A stretch of 64,000 bases of DNA from Bordetella sp. FB-8 (GCF_000382185.1 NZ_KB907784.1:3876597-3940596), one strand, 5' to 3'. Shown: positions 1 through 10,027, counted from the stretch's first letter. Numbers and translations are program-made. The notes: generated by a model from the letters alone, not told the origin.

Positions 1-1
1 A

Positions 2-523
2 CTGAACTGGAATTGGGAGATCCCCGTTCCCGAGTTGAATACCAGCGTTTTTCTCATCCCTGCCAATTTTGGCGGTAGGTCGGAAACTGCTGGGGTGAAG
101 AATCGGGAAGATCGCTTGGTCGTGCTGAACGAGGTGGCTCGTTCCATCATTGAAGGCCAACGAGGTATTGATGAAGACTGGGTGTTCCCTTACGACGGAT
201 CGCCTTTGCACAGGATGAACGATACGGCTTGGAAAAATGCCCGCAAAAGAGCCGCCGCACGATGGGAGAAGGAGAAAAGGCAACCCGCGCATTGGGGGTT
301 TGCTCATTTGCGAGTCCACGACCTGAAGCATACATATGGCCGGCGCCTACGGGCTGCCGATGTGCCGGAAGAGGATCGCAAGTCGCTACTGGGGCATACG
401 GACGGTAGCGTTACTTCCCACTATTCATCCGCAGAGCTGGCCAAGTTGATCGATTACTCAAATCGTGTCGCGCTAACGGATACCCGAAGCCCGTCACTGA
501 CCATTCTGAAAAGGAGAGCGTGA
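2..523 (+). CDS. Tyrosine recombinase (integrase), C-terminal part, truncated by window edge
   Basis: The reading frame is open from base 2, so the gene begins left of the window; about 173 codons of the catalytic half remain. It shows the typical core of phage and island integrases: an LRVHDLKHTYGRRL segment (the H-x-x-[KR] box), then LLGHTDGSVTSHYS with the second conserved His and the nucleophilic Tyr near the end. Family members cut and rejoin DNA at an attachment site. It is read towards the 3' end of a tRNA-Pro gene about 75 bp away, the usual insertion target, which implies that an integrated element lies to the left. A TTG at 35 could be taken as a start but lies inside the conserved domain. 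Confidence 0.88.
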   Translation: MNWNWEIPVPELNTSVFLIPANFGGRSETAGVKNREDRLVVLNEVARSIIEGQRGIDEDWVFPYDGSPLHRMNDTAWKNARKRAAARWEKEKRQPAHWGFAHLRVHDLKHTYGRRLRAADVPEEDRKSLLGHTDGSVTSHYSSAELAKLIDYSNRVALTDTRSPSLTILKRRA

Positions 524-558
524 TGAAAAAGTCCCGCAAAAGTCCCGCAAAGAAATAA
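523..558 (+). CDS. Tiny basic ORF (11 codons) overlapping integrase stop
   Basis: ATG at 523 overlaps the integrase stop (TGATG) and follows AAGGAG at 511-516, a good ribosome site. It would encode MKKSRKSPAKK, rich in Lys and Arg. The DNA contains a short direct repeat (aaaagtcccgcaaa, 527-540 and an overlapping copy). It may be only a translational tail or part of the attachment-site arm. No function is assigned. Confidence 0.2.
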   Translation: MKKSRKSPAKK

Positions 559-590
559 GGGAGTTAGTGACTACTATCACTAACTCCCTT
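557..590. terminator. Perfect 14-bp inverted repeat between integrase and tRNA-Pro
   Basis: Bases 557-570 and 577-590 are exact inverse complements around a 6-base loop. The stem is flanked by A/T on both sides but has no long T-run. It lies 34 bp after the integrase stop and 9 bp from the tRNA 3' end, so it may end transcription from both sides or be part of the integration site. Confidence 0.5.
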
Positions 591-598
591 GGTACTAC

Positions 599-677
<79 letters not shown>

Positions 678-685
678 AGAACGAA

Positions 686-715
686 ACTATAGCATAAATT
701 GTGTACGGTACTCAA
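686..715 (-). promoter_or_regulatory. Promoter of tRNA-Pro
   Basis: On the minus strand TTGAGT (710-715) and TATAGT (686-691) are separated by 18 bp, with the -10 box 11 bp upstream of the tRNA 5' end. Both match the sigma70 consensus well. Confidence 0.65.
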
Positions 716-725
716 ACGCCAAGGT

Positions 726-1124
726 TCACGAATCCGACTTCGACGCCTGGCCCAGGATATCGGCGATCTGCGTCAGTTCCGCGCGCAGCGCTTGCAGTTC
801 GCCAGGGCTCAGGCGCACCGCGGCATCCGGATCATTCACCGCGGTATCGCCACGCGTGTCACCCAGGCGGTTGCGCGCGCCGCTGATGGTGAAACCCTGT
901 TCGTACAGCAAAGAACGGATACGGCGAATAAGCAGCACCTCATGGTGCTGGTAGTAGCGCCGGTTGCCGCGCCGCTTGACCGGCTTGAGCTGGGTAAATT
1001 CCTGCTCCCAATAGCGCAGCACGTGCGGTTTGACGCCGCAAAGATCGCTGACTTCGCCGATCGTGAAATAGCGCTTGGCAGGGATGGGAGGCAGCACGAC
1101 CTCGATGTTTTCAGGACGGGGCAT
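726..1124 (-). CDS. MerR-family transcriptional regulator downstream of ihfA
   Basis: A 132-residue protein with an N-terminal MerR winged helix-turn-helix (about residues 18-85: YFTIGEVSDLCGVKPHVLRY, then KRRGNRRYYQ and a leucine-rich dimerisation helix). The C-terminal half is short, with no metal-binding cysteines, so it is not a classical metal sensor. Its ATG is only 8 bp after the ihfA stop, which points to co-transcription. A MerR-like gene after ihfA and before tRNA-Pro is conserved in many proteobacteria, but its target is not known from this sequence. Confidence 0.85.
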   Translation of the reverse strand: MPRPENIEVVLPPIPAKRYFTIGEVSDLCGVKPHVLRYWEQEFTQLKPVKRRGNRRYYQHHEVLLIRRIRSLLYEQGFTISGARNRLGDTRGDTAVNDPDAAVRLSPGELQALRAELTQIADILGQASKSDS

Positions 1125-1132
1125 GGGAAGGA

Positions 1133-1468
1133 TTATGCCTCTTCATCAAGACCGAGTTCGTCCTCGGCGGGTGCCTGCTCGACCACGCTCTTGAGTTTCT
1201 GGCTGGCGTGGAAAGTGACCACGCGCCGCGCCGCGATGGGAATGGTCTCGCCCGTCTTGGGGTTGCGACCTGGACGCGGGGGCTTGTCGCGCACCTGAAA
1301 GTTGCCAAAGCCCGAGAGCTTGACCGAGTCGCCACGGGCCAGGGCCTCGCGGATTTCTTGGAAGAAAGTATCGACGATGTCCTTGGCTTCACGCTTGTTC
1401 AAGCCGACCCGCTCGAAGAGCAGTTCAGCCAGTTCAGCCTTGGTGAGCGTGCGCGGTTCGGCAAGCAT
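1133..1468 (-). CDS. ihfA: Integration host factor alpha subunit
   Basis: A 111-residue HU/IHF-fold protein ([19 protein letters not shown] at the N-terminus, then the signature [20 protein letters not shown] on the DNA-bending arm). IHF is an alpha-beta heterodimer that bends DNA for recombination, replication and sigma54 promoters. The usual position after pheT identifies it as alpha. The start at 1468 follows AGGGG; a longer upstream frame has no family similarity. The acidic C-terminal tail ([10 protein letters not shown]) is longer than in enteric IhfA. Confidence 0.96.
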   Translation of the reverse strand: MLAEPRTLTKAELAELLFERVGLNKREAKDIVDTFFQEIREALARGDSVKLSGFGNFQVRDKPPRPGRNPKTGETIPIAARRVVTFHASQKLKSVVEQAPAEDELGLDEEA

Positions 1469-1506
1469 TGGATCCCCTATGTTCTTGTATCGACACGTGC
1501 TCTGGA

Positions 1507-3924
1507 TCAATCCCGCAGCCGCGCGCCGTGCGCAGCCGACAAGGCCTGCAGCAGGCGCGCCATACATTCGGACACGCGTGCTTCGTCCAGCGTGACTTCA
1601 GTGTCTTGCAGCCAGAAGCGGAAGGCAAGGCTTTTCTCGGCTGCGGCCGGGCCGTCCTGGTGCTTCTCGCGCCACACGTCAAACAGGCGTACGTCGCGCA
1701 CCAGCGCGAGCTTTGCATCGGCCTTGACTGCCTTGGCCACGGCATCCAGAAGCGCCTGGGCCGGTGTCTCGGCCTTGACCCACAAGGCCAGATCACGCAA
1801 CACCACGGGCTGGCGCGAAATCTCACCCACCGCGGGCATGACGCCGGCCTGCAGCGCGGCGACATCCAGCTCGAACACCACGGGTGCGTGCGCCAGCTCG
1901 GCCTGCTGCGCCCAGCGCGGATGCAGCTCGCCTATCCAGCCCACGGCCTGGCCGTCCAACTCGATGCGGGCGCTGCGTCCGGGATGCAGCGCGGGATGCC
2001 TGTCAGCCGCGAAGCGCAATTTGTCGGCGCGCGCGCCGAACAGGGCCTGGACGTCCATCTTCACGTCGTAGAAATCGACGTGGCGCGCGGCCTCGCCCCA
2101 TTGCTCGGCCACGGCCGGACCCCAGGCGGCGCCCGCCAGGCGCATGGGCTGATCCACGCCCGCGACGGACAAGGGGCCGTCGACGACCGAGGCGTCGCGC
2201 AGGAACACCCCGCCCAGCTCGAACACGCGCACGCGCGTCTGCTTGCGGTTGGCATTGTGACGGACATTGGCGACCAGACCTGCGATCAGACTCGAACGCA
2301 TCACCGACATATGGCTGGCGATGGGGTTGAGCAGACGCACGGGGGCATCGTTGCCCGCGTAGTCACGTTCCCAGTCGGCTTGGACGAAGCTGTAGTTGAC
2401 GACCTCCTGGTAGTCGCGCGCCGCGACCAGGCGGCGCAGCGCGTGCGGACCGCGATGCGTCTCGGGCTCGGCGCGCATCTTGGCACGCGCCATGGGCGGC
2501 ACGTCGGGAATGCGCTCGAAACCGTGGATGCGGGCCACTTCTTCGATGAGGTCTTCTTCGATGTTGATGTCAAAGCGATAGGACGGCGGCGTGACGATGA
2601 AGTCGTCCCCCTCGGGCACGAACGGCAGGCTCAGGCGCGTGAAGATGTCGGCGACTTCCTCGCCCGTGACCGGCACGCCCAGCACACGCCGGCAGCGCGC
2701 CAGGCGCATGCGCACGGGCGCTCGCTCGGGCAGCTTGAGCACCTGGTCTTGCAGCGGGCCGGCTTGGCCGCCGCAGATCTGCAGGATCAGCGCGGTGATG
2801 CGCTCCAGGTGTTCGGGGATCGTGGCGTAGTCCACGCCGCGCTCGTAGCGGTGGCTGGCTTCAGAGCTGAGCTTGAAGCGGCGCGGCCGTCCGGCGATGG
2901 CCTCGGCCCACCAGAAAGCCGCCTCGACGAAGATGTTCCGCGTATCCAGCGTGACCGAGGTGGCCTGGCCGCCCATGATGCCGGCCAGGCTCTCGACTTG
3001 GCCGCCGGCGGTGATCACACCTACGGTTTCATCCAGCGCGATGGTCTGGCCGTTGAGCAGTTCCAGGCTTTCGCCCGTGCGGCCCCAGCGCACCTCCAGT
3101 TCGCCCGGCACCTTGTCCAGGTCGAACACATGGGTGGGACGGCCCAGCTCCAGCATGACGTAGTTGGAAATGTCCACCAGGGCTGAGATCGAGCGCATGC
3201 CAGCCCGCTCCAGGCGCGTCTTCATCCAGTCGGGCGTCGCCGCGCGGGCGTTGACGCCGCGGATCACGCGGCCGGCGAAACGCCCGCACAGATCGGGAGC
3301 ACTCACCTTCACGGGCAGGCGGTCGCCGATGGCGACCGCCACCGGCGCCATCTCGGGCAAGTGCATGGTCGCGCCGGTGAGCGCGACCACTTCGCGCGCC
3401 ACACCCATGATGGACAGGCAATCGGCGCGGTTGGGCGTGAGCTTGAGGGTGAAGACCATGTCTTCCAGGTCGAGCGCCTGGCGGATGTCGGTACCCGGCT
3501 CGATCGATTCGGGCAGGACCATCAGGCCGCTATGGTCCTGCGACATGCCCAGCTCGCGGGCCGAGCACAACATGCCGAAGGACTCGACGCCGCGCATCTT
3601 GGCCTTGCCAATCTTCATGTCGCCAGGCAGCCGGGCGCCGATGCGCGCCAGCGGCACGGTGATGCCGGCCGCCGCGTTGGGCGCACCGCAGACGATCTGC
3701 AGGAGCTCGCCCGAACCGTCGTCGACCTTGCACACGCGCAGTTTGTCAGCGTCCGGATGCGGCGCGATTTCTTCAATGCGTGCCACCACCACACCGGAGA
3801 ACGGCGGCACAGCGGGCTGAAGGTCGTCGACCTCCAGGCCGGCCATGGTGAGCTTGTGCGCGAGCTCATCGGTGGACAAATTGGGGTCGACCAGCGCACG
3901 CAGCCAGGATTCGGGAAATTGCAT
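1507..3924 (-). CDS. pheT: Phenylalanine--tRNA ligase beta subunit
   Basis: An 805-residue protein of normal length. N-terminal [20 protein letters not shown] leads into the EMAP/tRNA-binding-like domain (about 40-150), then the B3/B4 editing region and B5 domain, the class II-like core, and a C-terminal ferredoxin-fold anticodon domain (about 710-805). With PheS it forms the alpha2-beta2 enzyme charging tRNA-Phe and clears mischarged Tyr. The start at 3924 follows GGAG; the 8 extra upstream codons come from a repeat. ihfA starts 38 bp after its stop. Confidence 0.97.
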   Translation of the reverse strand: MQFPESWLRALVDPNLSTDELAHKLTMAGLEVDDLQPAVPPFSGVVVARIEEIAPHPDADKLRVCKVDDGSGELLQIVCGAPNAAAGITVPLARIGARLPGDMKIGKAKMRGVESFGMLCSARELGMSQDHSGLMVLPESIEPGTDIRQALDLEDMVFTLKLTPNRADCLSIMGVAREVVALTGATMHLPEMAPVAVAIGDRLPVKVSAPDLCGRFAGRVIRGVNARAATPDWMKTRLERAGMRSISALVDISNYVMLELGRPTHVFDLDKVPGELEVRWGRTGESLELLNGQTIALDETVGVITAGGQVESLAGIMGGQATSVTLDTRNIFVEAAFWWAEAIAGRPRRFKLSSEASHRYERGVDYATIPEHLERITALILQICGGQAGPLQDQVLKLPERAPVRMRLARCRRVLGVPVTGEEVADIFTRLSLPFVPEGDDFIVTPPSYRFDINIEEDLIEEVARIHGFERIPDVPPMARAKMRAEPETHRGPHALRRLVAARDYQEVVNYSFVQADWERDYAGNDAPVRLLNPIASHMSVMRSSLIAGLVANVRHNANRKQTRVRVFELGGVFLRDASVVDGPLSVAGVDQPMRLAGAAWGPAVAEQWGEAARHVDFYDVKMDVQALFGARADKLRFAADRHPALHPGRSARIELDGQAVGWIGELHPRWAQQAELAHAPVVFELDVAALQAGVMPAVGEISRQPVVLRDLALWVKAETPAQALLDAVAKAVKADAKLALVRDVRLFDVWREKHQDGPAAAEKSLAFRFWLQDTEVTLDEARVSECMARLLQALSAAHGARLRD

Positions 3925-3930
3925 ATCAGC

Positions 3931-3997
3931 TCCGCCGGGCCGCCCCAAGGGGCTGATGCGCCCCCGCGGGGGGCAGTGAACGCAGTGAACGTAGGGG
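3931..3997 (-). repeat. Dispersed GC-rich intergenic repeat, copy 1 (pheS-pheT gap)
   Basis: Read on the minus strand: CCCC-TACG, a purine/pyrimidine-mixed arm, GCCCCCCGCGGGGGC, then CCCCTTGGGGCGGCCCGGCGG. The same architecture occurs at 48343-48413 inside kdsB. It contains two small GC palindromes and fills most of the 89-bp gap between pheS and pheT. From memory this style of repeat is common between genes in Bordetella and Achromobacter. Confidence 0.65.
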
Positions 3998-4013
3998 TCT
4001 CATATTCCGCTCT

Positions 4014-5042
4014 TTATTCGTTGAACTGGCGCAGAAAGCGCAGGTCGCCTTCGTAGAACTGGCGCAGGTCGTTGACGCCGTAGCGCAGCATGGTCAGGCG
4101 CTCCAGGCCCGAGCCGAAGGCAAAACCGATATAGCGCTCGGGATCGAGCCCGAAATTGCGCACCACTTGCGGATGCACCTGGCCCGAGCCCGAGATCTCC
4201 AGCCAGCGGCCCTTGTTGGGGCCAGACGTGAACATCATGTCGATCTCGGCCGAAGGTTCCGTGAAGGGAAAGAAAGACGGGCGAAAGCGCACCACCAGAT
4301 CGTCGCTTTCGAAAAAGCAGCGCAGGAAATCGGTGTACACACCCTTCAGGTCGGCGAACGAGATGTCCTCGGCTATCCACAGGCCTTCGACCTGGTGGAA
4401 CATGGGTGAGTGCGTGGCATCGCTGTCGACGCGATAGGTGCGGCCCGGCGCGATGACCTTGATCGGCGGATGGTCCTTGTGCATGCGCGCATAGCGCACT
4501 TGCATGGGGCTGGTGTGCGTGCGCAGAAGCAGCGGCTGGCCGTCGCTGCCGTTCATATCGACGTAGAAGGTGTCCTGCATCGAGCGTGCGGGATGGTCCG
4601 GCGGACTGTTCAATGCAGTGAAGTTGGTCCAGTCGTTCTCGATCTCGGGGCCGCTGGCCACGTCGAAACCGATGGAGCGAAATATCTGCTCGACCCGTTC
4701 CCAGGTGCGGATCACCGGGTGGATGCCGCCGGGAAGCCTGCCGCGGCCGGGCAGCGTGACGTCGATGGTCTCGAAGGCCAGACGCGCATCGAGCTCGGCC
4801 TGCGCCAAACCGGCGCGGCGCTCATTGAGCAAGGCTTCGATCCTCTGCTTGGCCTGGTTGATGCGTGCGCCCGTGTCGCGCTTATCTTGCGCGGACAACG
4901 CGCCCAGGCCCTTGAGCAGCACCGTCAAAGCGCCCTCCTTGCCCAGGAAACGCGCTTTGGCGTTTTCCAGCGCGGTGCCGTCCTTGGCCTGCGCGAAATT
5001 TTCTTCAGCCTGGGCAACCAGGTCGTCCAGCGATGTACTCAT
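4014..5042 (-). CDS. pheS: Phenylalanine--tRNA ligase alpha subunit
   Basis: 342 residues, the usual length. There is an N-terminal coiled coil (about 1-85), then the class II catalytic core with motif 2 ([13 protein letters not shown]), [15 protein letters not shown], and motif 3 ([18 protein letters not shown]). It forms phenylalanyl-adenylate and charges tRNA-Phe together with PheT. It lies 140 bp after rplT, with a terminator-like hairpin in that gap, so it may be attenuated separately from the ribosomal genes. Confidence 0.98.
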   Translation of the reverse strand: MSTSLDDLVAQAEENFAQAKDGTALENAKARFLGKEGALTVLLKGLGALSAQDKRDTGARINQAKQRIEALLNERRAGLAQAELDARLAFETIDVTLPGRGRLPGGIHPVIRTWERVEQIFRSIGFDVASGPEIENDWTNFTALNSPPDHPARSMQDTFYVDMNGSDGQPLLLRTHTSPMQVRYARMHKDHPPIKVIAPGRTYRVDSDATHSPMFHQVEGLWIAEDISFADLKGVYTDFLRCFFESDDLVVRFRPSFFPFTEPSAEIDMMFTSGPNKGRWLEISGSGQVHPQVVRNFGLDPERYIGFAFGSGLERLTMLRYGVNDLRQFYEGDLRFLRQFNE

Positions 5043-5101
5043 GAGCGTCGCACAACTTGTCGGAGCTATGGGCAGGGTCTTGGCGGACCCCGAAAATACA
5101 A

Positions 5102-5130
5102 ATGGGGCTGGAGATCGACCCCAGCCCCAT
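5102..5130 (-). terminator. Attenuator-like hairpin between rplT and pheS
   Basis: On the minus strand a perfect 10-bp stem (5121-5130 with 5102-5111) with a 9-base loop is followed by TTGTATTTTC. A second hairpin (5153-5159 with 5140-5146) precedes it. It lies inside the operon, about 60 bases before pheS. No phenylalanine-rich leader peptide is visible, so any attenuation would not be of the classic E. coli pheM kind. Confidence 0.6.
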
Positions 5131-5182
5131 CTGAGGCGCGGTGCGCGATCAGGCGCACCGGTTTATTGCTTGCCTTTGAGGC

Positions 5183-5542
5183 TTACGCGCCCAGAGCGGC
5201 CCTGACCTGTTGCACGATGGCGGCAAAGCCGGCCTTGTCGCGCACGGCCAGGTCGGCCAGCACCTTGCGATCGAGTTCGATCGCGGCCTTTTTCAGGCCG
5301 GCGATGAACACGCTGTAGCTCATGCCCTGTTCACGCACGGCGGCGTTGATACGGGTGATCCACAGGGCGCGGAAGGTGCGCTTCTTGTTGCGGCGATCGC
5401 GGTAGGCATATTGGCCGGCACGCATGACCGCCTGCTTGGCGATACGAAATACATTGCCGCGGCGGCCACGATAGCCCTTGGCGGCGTTGATGACTTTCTT
5501 GTGACGGGCACGGGCGGTAACACCACGTTTAACGCGAGGCAT
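5183..5542 (-). CDS. rplT: 50S ribosomal protein L20
   Basis: 119 residues, full length, starting [20 protein letters not shown], with the long basic N-terminal extension and the C-terminal globular domain ([20 protein letters not shown]). It binds 23S rRNA early in large-subunit assembly and in many bacteria represses its own operon. It starts 12 bp after rpmI. Confidence 0.99.
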   Translation of the reverse strand: MPRVKRGVTARARHKKVINAAKGYRGRRGNVFRIAKQAVMRAGQYAYRDRRNKKRTFRALWITRINAAVREQGMSYSVFIAGLKKAAIELDRKVLADLAVRDKAGFAAIVQQVRAALGA

Positions 5543-5554
5543 GGTGGTCTCCTA

Positions 5555-5752
5555 TCAAGCGTAAGGCATCATCGCGCGCACGGACGCGACGTTGGTTTCA
5601 TGAACAGCGGCCGAGCCACGCAGCTGGCGCTTGTTCTTGGTGGTCTTCTTGGTCAGGATGTGGCGCTTGAACGCCTGACCGCGCTTGATCGATCCGCTGC
5701 CGCGAACCTGAAAGCGCTTGGAAGCGCTTTTCTTGGTTTTCATCTTGGGCAT
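5555..5752 (-). CDS. rpmI: 50S ribosomal protein L35
   Basis: 65 residues, very basic, with the family pattern [20 protein letters not shown] and a C-terminal region of S/A and V. The start is preceded by AGGAA. In most bacteria infC and thrS lie directly upstream; here they do not, and the gene has its own promoter and leader instead. Confidence 0.98.
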   Translation of the reverse strand: MPKMKTKKSASKRFQVRGSGSIKRGQAFKRHILTKKTTKNKRQLRGSAAVHETNVASVRAMMPYA

Positions 5753-5958
5753 GATGATTCCTGCTTTCCAGTTGAATTACCCTTCGGGCCGCATCGGCGG
5801 CCGTGGGGTCGGTGAATTCGTGGTCGGGTGCCCCGGCTTGTTACGCCCGGAACTTGCGGCTGGCAGCTCTCCGCCGGAAGGGTTTCTCAACCGGCTTTTC
5901 CACATGCCTGACCCGCGCCACATCGCAATTTCCCGGCACAAATCCGGGAAAGCCTTTG

Positions 5959-5988
5959 ATTATATGGCAAAAAACCATCGAAAGACAA
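5959..5988 (-). promoter_or_regulatory. Promoter and about 200-base leader of rpmI-rplT operon
   Basis: On the minus strand TTGTCT (5983-5988) and a perfect TATAAT (5959-5964) are 18 bp apart. Transcription would begin near 5952, giving a leader of about 200 bases before rpmI at 5752. The 325-bp gap (5753-6077) holds no gene. The leader has several GC-rich inverted segments and is a candidate for L20 autoregulation. Confidence 0.7.
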
Positions 5989-6077
5989 TCCCGCCGGTTG
6001 TACCCGCCCTGCTTTGTGACGAAAAAGATGCCTCACCGTAAATTTTACGACTACGACGCTGGAAGTCCTGCGGACGA

Positions 6078-7790
6078 TCAGGCGGTCTTCACCTCGTCCA
6101 GCCCGAGCTCGCTGCGCATGGTTTCGCGGATCTTGAACTTCTGGATCTTGCCGGTCACCGTCATGGGGAACTCGCCGACGAAGCGGATGTAGCGCGGGAT
6201 CTTCTGGTGGGCGATCTGCCCTTTGCAAAAGTCGCGCACGGTCTCTTCGGCCAGCGTCTGGCCCGGCTTGACGATGATCCAGGCGCAGAGTTCCTCGCCG
6301 TATTTCGGGTCGGGCAAGCCCACCACCTGCACGTCCTGGATGGCGGGATGGCGGTAGAGGAACTCCTCGATCTCGCGCGGGTAGAGGTTCTCGCCGCCGC
6401 GGATGACCATGTCTTTGATGCGACCGACGATGTTCACATAGCCTTCGTCGTCCATGGTGGCCAAGTCGCCGGTGTGCATCCAATGCGCGTCGTCGATGGC
6501 CTCGCGTGTCTTGGCTTCGTCTTCCCAATAGCCGTGCATGACGGAATAGCCGCGCGTACACAGCTCGCCCGTTGCGCCGCGCGGCACCGTGGCGCCGGTA
6601 CCCGGGTCGACGACTTTCACCTCCAGATGCGGATGCACCCGGCCTACCGTGGACACGCGTTTTTCCTGCGGCGTGTCAGTAGCGCTCTGGCAGCTGACCG
6701 GGCTGGTCTCGGTCATGCCATAGGCAATGGTGACTTCGCCCATGTGCATCAAGCCCACCACCCGCTTCATCACCTCGATGGGGCACGGCGAGCCGGCCAT
6801 GATGCCGGTGCGCAGCGTGGACAGGTCGAACTCGGCAAAGCGCGGGTGATCGAGCTCGGCGATGAACATGGTGGGCACCCCGTGCAGCCCGGTGCAGCGC
6901 TCGGCCTGTACGGTTTCCAGGACCAGCAGGGGATCGAAGCCATCGTTGGGGTAGACGATGGCCGAGCCGTGGGTGAGACACGCCAGATTGCCCAGCACCA
7001 TGCCAAAGCAATGATATAGCGGCACCGGGATGCACAGGCGGTCCTCGGGGGTGAGCCTCATGCACTCGCCGATGAAAAAGCCATTGTTGAGGATATTGCG
7101 GTGCGTGAGCGTGGCGCCCTTGGGAAAGCCCGTGGTGCCGCTGGTGAACTGGATATTGATCGGGTCGGTGTTCTTCAGTCCGCGCTGCACCTGGCGCACG
7201 CGCGCATCGGCCGGATCGCCCGCGGCCAGCAGCGCGGAGAAGCGCTGCATGCCGGGTTCCTCGCCCCCCTGCCCCGCCTGGTCTATCCACACCACGCGGC
7301 GCAGGTGCGGCAGGCGCGCCGACTGCAGTTGGCCTGCGCTGGCCGTGTCCAGTTCGGGCGCCAGTTCGCGCAGCATGGCCAGGTAGTTGCTGGTCTTGAA
7401 GGTGGACATGGTCACCAGCAGCTTGCAAGCCACCTTGTTCAGCGCATACTCGACCTCGGCGGTGCGGTAGGCCGGGTTGATGTTGACCAGGATCAGCCCC
7501 GCCTTGGCCGTGGCCAGCTGCATCAATACCCAGGCGGAATTGTTGTGCGACCAGATGCCCACCCGATCGCCGGGCGCCAGATCCGACGCCAGCAAGGCGC
7601 TGGCCAGGCGGCCGGCCTCGACTTGCAATTCTCGGTAGGTATAGCGTTTACCCTCGTGGCGACAGACCAGCGCCTCGCGCTGGGGCTGACTATCGGCCAT
7701 GGCGTCGAAGAAATCGCCTATGGTCTGTTCGATCAAAGGAACCTCGACAGGCCCCGCAGCGTAGGAAAGACCCGAATCGATGGTGCTCAC
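6078..7790 (-). CDS. Fatty acyl-CoA synthetase (AMP-binding family)
   Basis: 570 residues, full length for the ANL superfamily. The phosphate-binding motif is [16 protein letters not shown] (about 215-230). Then come YGMTETSP, the ATP-binding [18 protein letters not shown], hinge [16 protein letters not shown], and the C-terminal catalytic lysine in [12 protein letters not shown]. It resembles the medium/long-chain ACSF2-like group and would activate a carboxylic acid via an acyl-AMP. The substrate cannot be read from sequence. It stands alone; the rpmI promoter lies immediately downstream. Confidence 0.9.
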   Translation of the reverse strand: MSTIDSGLSYAAGPVEVPLIEQTIGDFFDAMADSQPQREALVCRHEGKRYTYRELQVEAGRLASALLASDLAPGDRVGIWSHNNSAWVLMQLATAKAGLILVNINPAYRTAEVEYALNKVACKLLVTMSTFKTSNYLAMLRELAPELDTASAGQLQSARLPHLRRVVWIDQAGQGGEEPGMQRFSALLAAGDPADARVRQVQRGLKNTDPINIQFTSGTTGFPKGATLTHRNILNNGFFIGECMRLTPEDRLCIPVPLYHCFGMVLGNLACLTHGSAIVYPNDGFDPLLVLETVQAERCTGLHGVPTMFIAELDHPRFAEFDLSTLRTGIMAGSPCPIEVMKRVVGLMHMGEVTIAYGMTETSPVSCQSATDTPQEKRVSTVGRVHPHLEVKVVDPGTGATVPRGATGELCTRGYSVMHGYWEDEAKTREAIDDAHWMHTGDLATMDDEGYVNIVGRIKDMVIRGGENLYPREIEEFLYRHPAIQDVQVVGLPDPKYGEELCAWIIVKPGQTLAEETVRDFCKGQIAHQKIPRYIRFVGEFPMTVTGKIQKFKIRETMRSELGLDEVKTA

Positions 7791-7948
7791 GACTGTCTCC
7801 TCATAGTGCGCCGGGGCAGTCTGGCGCTGCCCTATGGCAAAAACCTGGCAAGTCTACTCTAGCCCATGACGACATGGAACCTCGCAGTCGCCTCGGTCAA
7901 TCAGCTATCAGCCAAGCGCGGCGCATCGGCCAGACAATCGGCATAACC

Positions 7949-8480
7949 CCCGACCTGGCGCTAGTCATGAACGCTGAACGCTGGGCCTGGCTGCCTGTGA
8001 GCGCCGTGCCGCGCAAGGCGAAGCCGACTGTCGCTTTCGCGCTGGCCGAATGCGACGACGAGTTGAGCATCCCTGAGCCGAACTATTTCGTGCATGCCAG
8101 CTTGGGCAGTCTCGAATTGCGCCAGGGGGAGAACACCGAGGATATCGGTCAACGCATCTCTGTACCTCCCGACCGTGGGGGCCAGCGTGCCTAGGGTCGG
8201 CATCGATTCGATCGGGCTGCACCGCGTCGACCTTCTCAAGCGCGATGTCGATGGAATGCACGCCGAAGCGCTACGCGGAGTCCGCAATACACCACTATAG
8301 ACACTCAAGCCGATATTGCCGGTCGAGATCATCACATCCGACCCGGCGCGAATCAAAGCTATGCTCGATAATTTGGGGTATCGCTATTTTCCGTTCAGGG
8401 AGAATCTGATCGCGATCCGCACGGAGGATCTCGTACTGCAGCACATGGGCTACAAAGACGACACGATCTACTTCACTTGA
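7949..8480 (+). pseudogene. FkbM-family methyltransferase, degraded
   Basis: Two frames together give an FkbM-like C-terminal half. Frame 2 (about 7949-8165) reads FALAECDDELSIPEPNYF and ASLGSLELRQGENTEDIGQ. Frame 3 (about 8165-8480) reads VGIDSIGLHRVDLLKRDVDG, the hallmark IDSLGL-RVDLLKIDVEG region, and ends in NLGYRYFPFRENLIAIR. A frameshift near 8165 and a TAG at 8298-8300 interrupt it. The N-terminal SAM-binding part is not found. It is therefore a broken remnant, perhaps from a polysaccharide or glycolipid locus. Confidence 0.7.
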
Positions 8481-8500
8481 ACCGGATGCCATCGGGTTGC

Positions 8501-10027
8501 CTACGCCTGACCCTTCGCGGCCATGCGGTATTGCACCGCCTCGGCCACATGGCGCACCTCAATGCGCTCCGACTCCTCCAGGTCGGCCAAGGTGCGCGCC
8601 ACGCGCAAAGCCCGGTGCCGGGCCCGCGCCGAACCGTCCAGTCTTTGCTGGGCCTGGCGCAGCAGATCGCGGGCCGCGTCCGACATCGCACAGTGGTGCT
8701 CCAGATCCCTACCCGCAAGCCGGGCGTTCAGCCCGTGCTGCCGGGCCTGCTGACGCGCGCGACAGCGCATGACGCGCTCGCGCACCGCCGCGGACGTCTC
8801 GCCCGCGGCCCCGTCCAGTAAAGCCGGATCGGCAGGCGGCATCGAGACATGCAGGTCGATGCGATCGAGCAAGGGCCCGGAAAGCTTGGCGGTATAGCGC
8901 GCCACCTGGTCGGGCGTGCAACGGCAGGGGCGCGCGGGATGGCCGCGCCAGCCGCAGGGGCAGGGATTCATCGCCGCCACCAGTTGGAACGCGCAGGGGT
9001 ACTCCACCTGCCGCAGCGCTCTCGAAATGGCGACCCGTCCGGTCTCCATCGGTTCGCGCAAGGCCTCCAGCGCTTCGCGCCGGAACTCGGGCAATTCGTC
9101 GAGAAACAAGATACCGTGATGGGCCAGGCTGATCTCCCCCGGCCGGGGGCGGGATCCGCCTCCGATCAGCGCCGCCGATGAAACCAGATGGTGCGGCGAT
9201 CTGATTGGGGGCTGCTGCGCAATACCCGTTATGCGCGCGCCGCCATGCGCCAGCCCGTTCAAGGCTGCGACCTCCATAGCCTGTACCGGAGACAGCGGCG
9301 GCAACAGGCCCGGCAGGCGCTGGGCCAGCATGCTTTTGCCGGCGCCGGGCGGCCCGCTCATGAGCAGGCTATGGCCGCCCGCGGCGCAGATTTCGAGCGC
9401 GCGACGCGCGCCGGCCTGCCCTCTGACATCAGACAAGCAAGGCGGCGCCTCGGCCGGCAACCGCGCGGCTGGCTCGGCCAGCGGCAGGGACGCGGTCCCC
9501 GCCAGATGCGCCGCGACTTCGGCCAGGGTGCGCGCCACGTAAACGCGCAGGCCCGGCACCCAGGCCGCGATGCCAGCGCTGCCTGAGGGCAGGATCATCG
9601 CCGCGCCGGGGCGCTCGCGCGCCAACCCCAGGGCCAGCGGCAGGACAGAGGCCACCGGCACCAGCGCACCGGTCAGCGACAGCTCGGCGGCGAGCACCAG
9701 ATCGGCCAGCGCCTCGGGCGGCTGCCCAGGCGGCGGCGACAGCTGGCCCGAAGCCAGCAGCACACCCAGCGCGATGGGCAGATCAAAGCGCGCCGAATCC
9801 TTGGGCAGATCGGCGGGCGAAAGATTGACGATGATTCGTCCGGCGGGAAACTCATAACCGCTATTGACCAGCGCGGCGCGCACGCGCTCGCGGCTTTCGC
9901 GCACTTCGGCCTCTGGCAGGCCCACGACATGGAAGGCGGGCAATCCGCTGCCCACATGGGTTTCCACCCGCACGGCGGGAGCATCCAGACCCACCAGGGC
10001 ACGGCTGGCAAGAACGGCTAGAGTCAT
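8501..10027 (-). CDS. comM: ComM/YifB-family AAA+ ATPase (Mg-chelatase-like)
   Basis: 508 residues. The N-terminal ChlI-type domain (about 20-145) contains PAFHVVGLPEAEVRESRERV. The AAA+ core has Walker A GPPGAGKS (about 225-232), Walker B ILFLDELPEF, then a Cys cluster NPCPCGWRGHPARPCRC and the arginine-bearing SGPLLDRIDLHV. The C-terminal lid follows. ComM homologues are hexameric branch-migration helicases acting in natural transformation and recombination. The start at 10027 (MTLAVL) is the family start; 140 upstream codons in the same frame are unlike it. Confidence 0.92.
   Translation of the reverse strand: MTLAVLASRALVGLDAPAVRVETHVGSGLPAFHVVGLPEAEVRESRERVRAALVNSGYEFPAGRIIVNLSPADLPKDSARFDLPIALGVLLASGQLSPPPGQPPEALADLVLAAELSLTGALVPVASVLPLALGLARERPGAAMILPSGSAGIAAWVPGLRVYVARTLAEVAAHLAGTASLPLAEPAARLPAEAPPCLSDVRGQAGARRALEICAAGGHSLLMSGPPGAGKSMLAQRLPGLLPPLSPVQAMEVAALNGLAHGGARITGIAQQPPIRSPHHLVSSAALIGGGSRPRPGEISLAHHGILFLDELPEFRREALEALREPMETGRVAISRALRQVEYPCAFQLVAAMNPCPCGWRGHPARPCRCTPDQVARYTAKLSGPLLDRIDLHVSMPPADPALLDGAAGETSAAVRERVMRCRARQQARQHGLNARLAGRDLEHHCAMSDAARDLLRQAQQRLDGSARARHRALRVARTLADLEESERIEVRHVAEAVQYRMAAKGQA

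Noticed and set aside
1468..3186. 572-codon plus-strand ORF
   Set aside because: It is antisense to pheT; such long antisense frames are normal in GC-rich genes and have no family motifs.
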